Shown here: positions 1 to 4,876 of the stretch, piece after piece | Layout of the letters: each line of letters starts with the position of its first letter | Numbering within the stretch: the stretch's first letter is position 1 | Source of the DNA: Candidatus Dormiibacterota bacterium | GTDB lineage: Bacteria > Chloroflexota > Dormibacteria > Aeolococcales > Bog-877 | NCBI GenBank assembly: GCA_030038765.1 | Contig: JASHRA010000134.1 | Coordinates: forward strand, 1-8,347 | DNA length: 8,347 nt | Direction of reading: 5' to 3' | The notes under the pieces: model-generated | Databases searched by the model: none | Told to the model about the DNA's origin: nothing | The model's input: the letters and a program-made list of their open reading frames with translations, nothing else | Made by a program: the position numbers and the translations under genes

Positions 1-1971
1 GGGAGCGGTTCCGCCCGGGCTGGCGGCGGCGAAGGCGAGGATCAGGCCGGCGCTGGCGCCCAGCGCCAGGGCCAGCGGCAGCCAGGCGGTGCGGTGCCGG
101 GGCGCCGGCTCCAGCCCCGCCCCCTGGTTCTGGGCGGAGCGGAGGTAGATCTGGCGCAGCGGCGTCATCTGGATCCCCTCGGTGGCGAGGCTGGCCCAGG
201 GGGCGCTGAGGTAGACGGCGGACTGGAAGAGGAGCAGCACCGCCAGTAGCGAGGTGGTGAGGCTGAAGGCCCTCACCTCCATGGCCACCCCGGCCAGCAC
301 CGCCGCCGCCGCCAGGGCGGTCTCGGGCCGGGCCGAGCGCAGCGCCTGGCGCCAGCTGCTGAGGTCGCCGCGCCGCTTGGGCGTGCGCAGGAAGCTGGCG
401 CTGCGCGCCACCAGGCCGCGCAGGTCGGCGAGGGCGACGGTCCAGCTGAGGGCGAACCAGACCCTGAGGGCGCGGACCGCGTCCCCCCAGCTGAGCCGCC
501 CGCTGCGCCGCAGCGCCCAGACGGCGCGGAGCAGGCCGAAGACGAGGAAGAGCAGCGGGATGACCAGCACCGCGCCCGTGATCTGCCGCACCGGCAGCCG
601 CTGGTGGGCGGCGGTGGCCAGCGCCGTGCCCAGCAGGAGCAGGGTGAAGCCGAGCAGGAGCAGGTCCCCGAACCACTGCACCGCGCCCAGCAGGTAGTGC
701 CAGCGCTGGGCCCTCGTGAGGCGCAGCCGGTGGGGGCAGAGGGGGAGCAGCTCGCGCCAGTGCTGGCGCAGGATCTGGAGCCCGCCGAGGCACCAGCGGA
801 AGCGCTGCTTCTTGAGCCCGTCGAAGGTGAGCGGCATCAGGCCGGAGCCCCAGCTGACGCGGTGGTAGACGCCGCGGTAACCGAGCCCCAGGATGCGCAG
901 GCTGGCCTCCGCGTCCTCGGTGATGCAGTCCGGGTTCCAACCCCCGATCCGGTCCAGGACGGAGCGCCGGATCAGGCCCATGGTGCCGCAGAAGATGATC
1001 GCGTCGCGGTGGGCGCGGGCCGGCATGGTGACGTCGAAGAAGTAGCGGTAGCTGTGGAAGAGGCCGCGCAGGTAGGCGTCGTCCTGCCAGTCGCGGTAGT
1101 CCTGGGGGGTCTGGACGAAGCCCACCCTGGGGTCCTGGAAGTAGGGGACGCACTGGCGCAGGAAGCCGGGCCGGGCCACGTAGTCGGCGTCGACGATGCC
1201 CAGGATCTCCACCTCCTGGGGCAGGCGCCTGGTCGCCTCGTTGAGCGCCCCCGCCTTGAAGCCGGGCCAGGGCGCCAGGTGGAGGAACTGGAAGCGCGGG
1301 CCGAGGCGCCGGCAGAGGGCCTCGATGGGGCGCCAGACGGCCTCGTCCTGGGTGTTGTTGTCGACCGCCTGGACCAGGTAGTTGGGGTAGTCCAGCTGCT
1401 GCAGGGCGCTCAGCGTCTGCTCCACCAGCTCGACCGGCTCGTTGTACATCGGCACCTGGAGCACGACCAGGGGCCAGGGCCGGCCCTCGGGCCAGAGCGG
1501 GGCCCGGGGCTCCGGCTCGGGCCGGCGCCCGAGCACGTCCAGGATCTCGAAGAGGTAGGAGAGGGCCAGGCCCATGGCCAGGAACTCGCCCACCACCAGC
1601 AGCAGCGAGCCGGCCAGCAGGCCGGGCAGGAGGTGGGGTGTCACCGCCTGGTCCACGGTCTGCCGCACCGAGTAGGTGAGGTAGCAGAGGCTGGCCAGGC
1701 TGGCGGCCAGGAAGAGCTGGCGGGCGACCCAGGTCCAGCCCCGGAGCAGGGGCCAGCTGAGGGCCACGACCAGCACCAGCGACGCCCCGCCCCAGACCCC
1801 GAGGCTCTCCCGTCCGGTGATGAGGGCGCTGGCCCAGCCGGCCAGGGCCAGCCCCAGGACGCCGGCGGGCGCGCCCAGGAGGAGCCGGGCCCGGGCCAGC
1901 GCCGGGGGGAGGGCCAGCAGGGTGCTGACCGAGGCCGCCAGGGCCAGGTAGAGGAGGACCGAGAGCAGCAT
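1..1971 (-). CDS. Membrane GT2 glycosyltransferase, cellulose/beta-glucan synthase-like (3' end outside window)
   Basis: Predicted processive inverting GT2 enzyme that polymerises a sugar from a nucleotide-sugar donor and passes the chain through its own membrane domain. The reading frame is open to base 1, giving 657 visible residues and no stop. Hydrophobic segments lie at about 1-22, 31-52, 60-76, 82-100 and 117-143. The cytoplasmic GT-A domain (about 165-410) follows, then C-terminal membrane segments (about 427-452, 464-486, 572-590, 629-650). Catalytic signatures are complete: VPMYNEP (173-179), the first Asp in VDNN (D204), DAD (261-263), TED (351-353) and QRFRW (389-393), the QxxRW acceptor/product motif. 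GFKAGALNEA (237-246) and KKQRFRW recall, from memory, the family that includes the GT2 part of NdvB-type beta-glucan synthases. The polymer cannot be deduced from sequence. AAGGAG 5 nt before the ATG supports the start. No PilZ domain is seen in the visible part. It probably forms an operon with the YggT-like gene 44 bp upstream. Confidence 0.9.
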   Translation of the reverse strand, partial: MLLSVLLYLALAASVSTLLALPPALARARLLLGAPAGVLGLALAGWASALITGRESLGVWGGASLVLVVALSWPLLRGWTWVARQLFLAASLASLCYLTYSVRQTVDQAVTPHLLPGLLAGSLLLVVGEFLAMGLALSYLFEILDVLGRRPEPEPRAPLWPEGRPWPLVVLQVPMYNEPVELVEQTLSALQQLDYPNYLVQAVDNNTQDEAVWRPIEALCRRLGPRFQFLHLAPWPGFKAGALNEATRRLPQEVEILGIVDADYVARPGFLRQCVPYFQDPRVGFVQTPQDYRDWQDDAYLRGLFHSYRYFFDVTMPARAHRDAIIFCGTMGLIRRSVLDRIGGWNPDCITEDAEASLRILGLGYRGVYHRVSWGSGLMPLTFDGLKKQRFRWCLGGLQILRQHWRELLPLCPHRLRLTRAQRWHYLLGAVQWFGDLLLLGFTLLLLGTALATAAHQRLPVRQITGAVLVIPLLFLVFGLLRAVWALRRSGRLSWGDAVRALRVWFALSWTVALADLRGLVARSASFLRTPKRRGDLSSWRQALRSARPETALAAAAVLAGVAMEVRAFSLTTSLLAVLLLFQSAVYLSAPWASLATEGIQMTPLRQIYLRSAQNQGAGLEPAPRHRTAWLPLALALGASAGLILAFAAASPGGTAP

Positions 1972-2015
1972 CTCCGCTCCTTGGTGAGGCGGGGCTGCCC
2001 GGGCCCCGGCCGGGC

Positions 2016-2516
2016 TCAGCCCCGGGGTGCCCGCCGGTAGCCGGGCGGGGCCAGCAGCCGCAGCAGGCGGAGCAGGATCCAGGCGGCCAGGGTGTAGACC
2101 ACGATCGCCACCAGCGCGTACCAGAGCTCGGTGTGACCGAGACGGGGTGGCGTCTGGCTGTAGAAGACACCGCTGAAGGGGCCGGCCAGCGTGTTGCCCA
2201 CCCGCTCCACGACCTCGACAAAGCCCCCTCCCAGCGCGCCTACTGCCTGGAGCAGGAAGTCCATGGCGAGGAAGGCGTCCACCACCGCCAGGCAGAGCCA
2301 GACCAGCTCCTCCAGCCTTGCCGGACCGCCCCGGGAGGGCGCCGCCGCCTGCCGCCGCAGCCGGTCGGCCGGGCGCCCCTCAGGCTGGGGCCTGGTGGCC
2401 GGCTCCGGCCCGCCCGCCGCCGGTGCGGGCGCCTCCTGGGGCTCCTCGACGGCCCCTCCCCGGGGCGCGTTCGACTGGGGCTGGCCGAACTCCTTCCATC
2501 CCAGATCTCGGCTCAT
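2016..2516 (-). CDS. YggT-family integral membrane protein with long disordered N-terminus
   Basis: A 166-residue protein. Residues 1-65 are rich in Pro, Ala, Gly, Arg and Glu and look disordered. The C-terminal part has two hydrophobic segments (about 69-93 and 131-155) separated by VERVGNTLAGPFSGVF (103-118). This layout, with the pattern of helix, Asn-Thr-Leu-x-x-Pro-Phe loop, and ELWYALVAIVVYTLAAWIL helix, matches the YggT family (PF02325) as I know it. That family consists of small membrane proteins whose function is poorly defined (division, osmotic stress and K+ related roles have been proposed). A GGAGGT Shine-Dalgarno 5 nt before the ATG fixes the start. The gene lies 44 bp upstream of the glycosyltransferase on the same strand, so co-transcription is likely. 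That neighbourhood might mean an accessory role in envelope glycan export, but this is only inference. The last residues are basic (GYRRAPRG), suggesting a cytoplasmic C-terminus. Confidence 0.75.
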   Translation of the reverse strand: MSRDLGWKEFGQPQSNAPRGGAVEEPQEAPAPAAGGPEPATRPQPEGRPADRLRRQAAAPSRGGPARLEELVWLCLAVVDAFLAMDFLLQAVGALGGGFVEVVERVGNTLAGPFSGVFYSQTPPRLGHTELWYALVAIVVYTLAAWILLRLLRLLAPPGYRRAPRG

Positions 2517-2630
2517 GGCGACCTCCCGCTGGCCACTGCCGCTGGCGCCTCGGAGGCGGCGCCGGGCGCATGTCCGCGCCCCATCTCGGATAAACCGGCC
2601 TGGGCGCGGCGGGTTTCGCCATCGGGCGGG

Positions 2631-3047
2631 TCAGCGCTTGGGCTGGAGGGCCACCACAGGGATCTTCCGGTCCGTCTTCATCTGGTACTCGGCGAACTGG
2701 GGGTAGAGCTCGGTCTGGCGCGCCCAGAGGGCATCGCGCTCGTCTCCCCGGAGCTCTGCCGCGGTCACCTCCAGGGTCTCCGACCCGACCTCGATGCGGG
2801 TTTCCGGGTGGGCCCTCAGGTTGTGGTACCAGGCGGGGTTCTCCGGGGAGCCCCCCTTGGAGGCGAAGACCAGGTAGCGCTCGCCGTCCCGCAGGTACAT
2901 GACGGGGTTGACCCGGGTCTCGCCGCTGCGCGCCCCGGTGCTGTGCAGGAGCAGCAGGGGCGCGCCCTGGAAGGGGCCGCCCACGCGGCCCTGATTGGAA
3001 CGGAACTCGGCGATGGTCTTGGCGTTGAAGTCCGGAACTGCGCTCAC
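2631..3047 (-). CDS. F420-dependent nitroreductase-family (DDN-like) oxidoreductase
   Basis: A 138-residue protein from a GTG start, a single split beta-barrel flavin/deazaflavin-binding domain of the DDN family (PF04075). Matching family motifs are DFNAKTIAEFRSNQG (6-20), GGPFQGAPLLLLHSTGARSG (23-42), the phosphate-binding segment with R40, S41 and G42, then NPVMYL (47-52), ASKGGSP (62-68) and WYHNLRAHP (73-81). Members use reduced coenzyme F420 to reduce quinones, nitro compounds or other electrophiles, so the host probably makes F420. The physiological substrate is unknown. Start choice: GGAGGAGG lies 5-6 nt before the GTG at 3047. The in-frame ATG at 3095 adds 16 polar residues unlike the family, has only a GGAG, would leave just 31 bp to the divergent gene, and falls inside a possible -10 (TATGGT, 3091-3096, minus strand). 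The start at 3095 (154 residues) cannot be excluded. The gene is divergent from the methyltransferase and 114 bp upstream of the YggT-like gene. Confidence 0.88.
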   Translation of the reverse strand: MSAVPDFNAKTIAEFRSNQGRVGGPFQGAPLLLLHSTGARSGETRVNPVMYLRDGERYLVFASKGGSPENPAWYHNLRAHPETRIEVGSETLEVTAAELRGDERDALWARQTELYPQFAEYQMKTDRKIPVVALQPKR

Positions 3048-3114
3048 CTCGGCCTCCTCCGGCTGGCTGGTTGGCTGCTGTCTCTCCGGCACCATACCCA
3101 GCTCCGGGTCCGGC

Positions 3115-3120
3115 TAGCAT
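3115..3120 (+). promoter_or_regulatory. Predicted -10 element for a leaderless methyltransferase mRNA
   Basis: TAGCAT fits the TAnnnT -10 consensus. Six bases (CGGCGG) separate it from the GTG at 3127, so the predicted +1 is the first base of the start codon. There is no Shine-Dalgarno in between and no good -35 at 16-18 bp spacing, which is common for leaderless promoters of GC-rich actinobacteria. Confidence 0.5.
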
Positions 3121-3126
3121 CGGCGG

Positions 3127-3756
3127 GTGGCCCGCGACCGCGACGTCGGCGCCTTCCACCGCCGCGCCCCCGGTTACGAGGCCGGCTGGCTGGGGCGCCT
3201 GCACCGGCAGATCGCGGAGGGGGTCGTGGAGCTGGCCCTGGACCTGTGTCCCGGACCGACCTCGGTGCTGGACGTGGGCTGCGGCACCGGCTATGCGCTG
3301 CGCCGGCTGGGCCAGCGCCTCGGCCCGGAGGCGGACCTTCGCGGCCTCGACCCCGCGCCCGGGATGGTGGCGGAGGCGCGCCGGAGGTGCGCCGGCGACC
3401 CGCGCATCCGGCTGGGGGAGGGCTGGGCCGAGGGCCTTCCCTACCCGTCGGCCTCCTTCGATCTGGTCCTGGCCACCACCACCTTCGACCACTGGCGCGA
3501 CCAGGCCCGGGGACTCCAGGAGTGCTCCCGGGTGCTCCGCCCCCGCGGCCTGCTCCTCCTGACCGACGTCTTCCCGCCGCGCTGGCTGCGGCCCTGGGCG
3601 CGCCCGGGGTCGGCCCGGGGGCGGGGTGAGGCGGGCGTCCTGCTGGGCCGGGCCGGCTTTCAGGACCTCCGCTGGCGCCGGCCGCCCGGACTCGCCTGGC
3701 CGGCGGGGCTGCTGCTGGCCACCGTCAGCGGCCGCCGGCGAGGCGGCGCCGCCTGA
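3127..3756 (+). CDS. Class I SAM-dependent methyltransferase
   Basis: A 209-residue Rossmann-fold methyltransferase (Methyltransf_11/25-like). Motif I is VLDVGCGTGYAL (47-58), with the glycine-rich GxGxG loop binding S-adenosylmethionine. The acidic end of beta-2 is D75 in LRGLDPAPGM. Motif post-II includes LPYPSASFDLVLATTTFDHW (104-123), where one expects the loop after beta-4. Motif III is SRVLRPRGLLLLTDVFPP (134-151). The N-terminal AFHRRAPGYEAGWLGRLHRQ (9-28) is the usual cap helix. The C-terminal part after 152 is Arg/Gly/Pro-rich and short. The substrate cannot be told from sequence; such proteins methylate small molecules, quinone precursors or lipids. There is no Shine-Dalgarno before the GTG. 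A TAGCAT -10 ends 6 nt upstream, so the mRNA probably starts at the GTG itself. The gene is convergent with the pilin gene 15 bp downstream. Confidence 0.87.
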   Translation: MARDRDVGAFHRRAPGYEAGWLGRLHRQIAEGVVELALDLCPGPTSVLDVGCGTGYALRRLGQRLGPEADLRGLDPAPGMVAEARRRCAGDPRIRLGEGWAEGLPYPSASFDLVLATTTFDHWRDQARGLQECSRVLRPRGLLLLTDVFPPRWLRPWARPGSARGRGEAGVLLGRAGFQDLRWRRPPGLAWPAGLLLATVSGRRRGGAA

Positions 3757-3771
3757 GGCCAGCGGGCGAGG

Positions 3772-4098
3772 CTACTTGGGCGTCTTGGTGGGCTTGGCGG
3801 TCTTGGTCGGCGAGGCGGTGGGCGTGGCCGTCGGCGTCGCCGTCGGGGTCGCCGTGGGCGTGGCCGTGGGGCTGGCGCTGGCGCTCGGCCCCGGGCTGGC
3901 CCCGAGCCCGCCGTTGATGTTGGAGTAGAGGTTCGACGTGGTCTTCCCCAGGGTGGTCATGATGACGATGACCACGATGGCGATGAGGATCAGGATGAGG
4001 GCGTACTCGACCATCCCCTGACCCCGGAGACGCCGTCGGCGGGGACCGCGGAGAGCGCGCGAGAGAAGCTGGGACGAAGTGGTGCGCAATTGGGGCAT
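3772..4098 (-). CDS. Flp/Tad-type (type IVb) pilin with TPTA-repeat tail
   Basis: A 108-residue prepilin. Residues 1-26 form a basic leader ending RRRRLRG. The likely prepilin peptidase site is between G26 and Q27, which places the conserved Glu at mature position 5 (E31) and Tyr at 6 (Y32) in QGMVEYALILILIAIVVI. This is the Flp signature: Glu-Tyr at the head of the hydrophobic assembly helix (about 29-48). After a short GKTTSNLYSNINGGLG segment the C-terminus (66-108) is entirely Ser/Thr/Pro/Ala/Lys. It has about four TPTA units, then SPTKTAKPTKTPK. Flp pilins are usually 50-80 residues, so this tail is an extension and a plausible O-glycosylation region. The ATG at 4098 was chosen over an upstream ATG (4248) because it gives a normal leader and has GAGGAAGG just upstream. 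A consensus-like promoter also places +1 only about 11 nt before it. No Tad assembly genes (CpaF/TadA, TadB/C, TadV) are in the window, so the machinery lies elsewhere. It is transcribed divergently from tetR. Confidence 0.88.
   Translation of the reverse strand: MPQLRTTSSQLLSRALRGPRRRRLRGQGMVEYALILILIAIVVIVIMTTLGKTTSNLYSNINGGLGASPGPSASASPTATPTATPTATPTATPTASPTKTAKPTKTPK
3818..3865 (-). repeat. 12-bp tandem repeat (x4) in the pilin tail
   Basis: Four consecutive 12-bp units (3818-3829, 3830-3841, 3842-3853, 3854-3865) with the plus-strand pattern GTsGGsGTsGCC, encoding the tetrapeptide Thr-Pro-Thr-Ala on the minus strand. A degenerate fifth unit follows at 3866-3877. Differences are at third codon positions only, so the peptide is kept while the DNA has drifted. 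The repeat number is a multiple of three bases and can change without a frameshift. Confidence 0.85.
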
Positions 4099-4115
4099 GG
4101 ACCTTCCTCGCTGCC

Positions 4116-4144
4116 AGTGTAGGGAGCGGTGCCCTCCCGACCAA
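4116..4144 (-). promoter_or_regulatory. Predicted sigma-70-type promoter of the pilin gene
   Basis: On the minus strand TTGGTC (4139-4144) and TACACT (4116-4121) are 17 bp apart. The predicted +1 is near 4109, giving a leader of about 11 nt that consists almost only of the ribosome binding site (GAGGAAGG) before the ATG at 4098. The -10 matches four of six TATAAT positions and the -35 four of six TTGACA positions. Confidence 0.55.
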
Positions 4145-4162
4145 GGCTCGCCACAGAGCTGC

Positions 4163-4215
4163 GACAGGCCCTCCGCGAGGTCCCCGGGGAGTCCGGAGGG
4201 ACAGGGCCGCGAGGT
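4163..4215. repeat. Direct and inverted repeats in the pilin/tetR divergent intergenic region
   Basis: CCGCGAGGT occurs at 4173-4181 and again at 4207-4215 (34-bp spacing). Each copy is preceded by GACAGG (4163-4168, 4200-4205). Between them is a nested inverted repeat: CCCTCCG (4169-4175) pairs with CGGAGGG (4194-4200) around the palindrome TCCCCGGGGA (4181-4190). The block lies upstream of both predicted -35 boxes (pilin 4139-4144, tetR 4224-4229), a position suited to an activator or repressor of one or both genes. No known regulator site is recognised. Confidence 0.45.
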
Positions 4216-4223
4216 AGGGTGGC

Positions 4224-4252
4224 TTGACAGGCCTGATTGATCGGTCAATAAT
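4224..4252 (+). promoter_or_regulatory. Near-consensus promoter of tetR
   Basis: A perfect TTGACA -35 (4224-4229), an exact 17-bp spacer and AATAAT as -10 (4247-4252, five of six matches to TATAAT). Such an AT-rich match is very unlikely by chance at this base composition. Predicted +1 is 4259-4260, coinciding with the GTG at 4260. Confidence 0.75.
4236..4249. promoter_or_regulatory. Putative TetR operator overlapping the tetR promoter
   Basis: ATTGATCGGTCAAT is an inverted repeat with 5-bp arms (ATTGA/TCAAT) around TCGG. It fills the spacer and enters the -10 box of the tetR promoter, the classic place for autorepression by a TetR dimer. The 9-mer CTGATTGAT at its left flank (4233-4241) recurs before the exporter gene at 4845-4853. 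Confidence 0.6.
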
Positions 4253-4259
4253 GACCGCC

Positions 4260-4811
4260 GTGAAGACCGCCGCCGAGGGAGCCGCGCTGCGGGAGCGTGA
4301 GAGTGCCGAGGAGCGCCGGGAGCAGGTCCTGGAGGCGGCCCTGCGCGAGTTCGCCGAGCACGGCTACCAGGGCTGCAGCACGGCCGACATCGCGCGCCGG
4401 GCGGGGATCAGCCAGCCCTACATCTACGCCCTCTTCCCGAGCAAGAAGGAGCTCTTCCTCTCCGTCCACGAGCGCGTCACGGAGCGGCTCCGGTCCCGCT
4501 TCCAGGAGGCCGTCCGCGGCGCCCGGGGGCACGAGGTGCTGCACCGCATCGGGGCCGTCTACCCGGAGCTGATCTCGGACCGCTACGTGCTCCTCTGCCA
4601 GCTCCAGTGCTACGCCGCCTGCGGCGACCCCGAGATCCGGCCCCGCGTGGCCCAGGCCTACCGCCGGCTCTTCGACGACATCGCCGCCTGGAGCGGGGCC
4701 GGCCCCGAGGAGATGGCCCGCTTCTTCGCCGTCGGCATGCTGGCCAACATCACCACCGCCCTGGGCCTCCCCGAGATCTGCGAGCCGCTCTGGCACGAGC
4801 CCGACCGCTAG
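4260..4811 (+). CDS. TetR/AcrR-family transcriptional repressor
   Basis: A 183-residue regulator. The N-terminal TetR_N domain is clear: EERREQVLEAALREFAEHGY (17-36), then the helix-turn-helix GCSTADIARRAGISQPYIYA (38-57) and LFPSKKELFLSVHERV, the usual alpha-4 start. The C-terminal part (about 75-183) is the variable helical ligand-binding and dimerisation domain; it ends FFAVGMLANITTALGLPEICEPLW followed by a short polar tail. It likely represses its own gene and the downstream DHA2 exporter, with the drug or metabolite as inducer. Start choice: the TTG at 4224 is the -35 box and the ATG at 4251 lies inside the -10 box, so neither can be on the mRNA from the evident promoter. The GTG at 4260 coincides with the predicted +1, implying a leaderless mRNA. 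The ATG at 4251 would add three residues if another promoter is used. No Shine-Dalgarno precedes either start. Confidence 0.9.
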   Translation: MKTAAEGAALRERESAEERREQVLEAALREFAEHGYQGCSTADIARRAGISQPYIYALFPSKKELFLSVHERVTERLRSRFQEAVRGARGHEVLHRIGAVYPELISDRYVLLCQLQCYAACGDPEIRPRVAQAYRRLFDDIAAWSGAGPEEMARFFAVGMLANITTALGLPEICEPLWHEPDR

Positions 4812-4834
4812 CGGCCCTGAGGCCGAGTTTTTTT
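4812..4834 (+). terminator. Intrinsic terminator after tetR
   Basis: CGGCC (4812-4816) and GGCCG (4821-4825) form a 5-bp GC stem with a CTGA loop, followed by AG and seven T (4828-4834). It begins immediately after the tetR stop. The stem is short but the T-run stands out strongly in this GC-rich DNA. It separates tetR from the exporter, so exporter expression needs read-through or its own promoter. Confidence 0.7.
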
Positions 4835-4844
4835 GTCCCCGGAA

Positions 4845-4856
4845 CTGATTGATTCA
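4845..4856. promoter_or_regulatory. Second operator-like site before the exporter gene
   Basis: CTGATTGATTCA shares CTGATTGAT exactly with the tetR operator region (4233-4241) and then reads TCA, giving a TGA-N5-TCA near-palindrome. It ends 20 bp before the exporter ATG. It may be a weaker TetR binding site. No convincing -35/-10 pair was found with it in 4835-4876. Confidence 0.4.
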
Positions 4857-4876
4857 CCCATAAGGAGGGGCGACGG

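Noticed and set aside
604..2040. Long plus-strand open frame (about 478 codons) opposite the glycosyltransferase
   Set aside because: Its product is a low-complexity Ala/Gly/Glu/Gln/Val-rich string with no motifs. The minus strand carries all GT2 signatures with a good ribosome site. Long antisense frames are expected at this GC content.
2592..2616. Inverted repeat AAACC...GGTTT downstream of the oxidoreductase as a terminator
   Set aside because: The stem is 5 bp plus 3 bp with a mismatch and there is no T-run. The rest of the 114-bp gap (2517-2630) shows no clear promoter either.
2133..3629. Plus-strand open frame of about 498 codons over the YggT-like, oxidoreductase and methyltransferase genes
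   Set aside because: It crosses three well-supported genes, is Arg/Pro/Gly-rich and shows no domain. It is a shadow of GC-rich codon use.
4099..4248. N-terminal extension of the pilin frame up to the ATG at 4248
   Set aside because: It would place about 50 unrelated residues before a normal prepilin leader and would run through the pilin promoter and the intergenic repeats.
4224..4259. TTG at 4224 or ATG at 4251 as tetR start
   Set aside because: The TTG is part of a perfect TTGACA -35 and the ATG lies in the -10 box. Residues before V13 of the longest frame are not TetR-like and no ribosome site precedes either codon.
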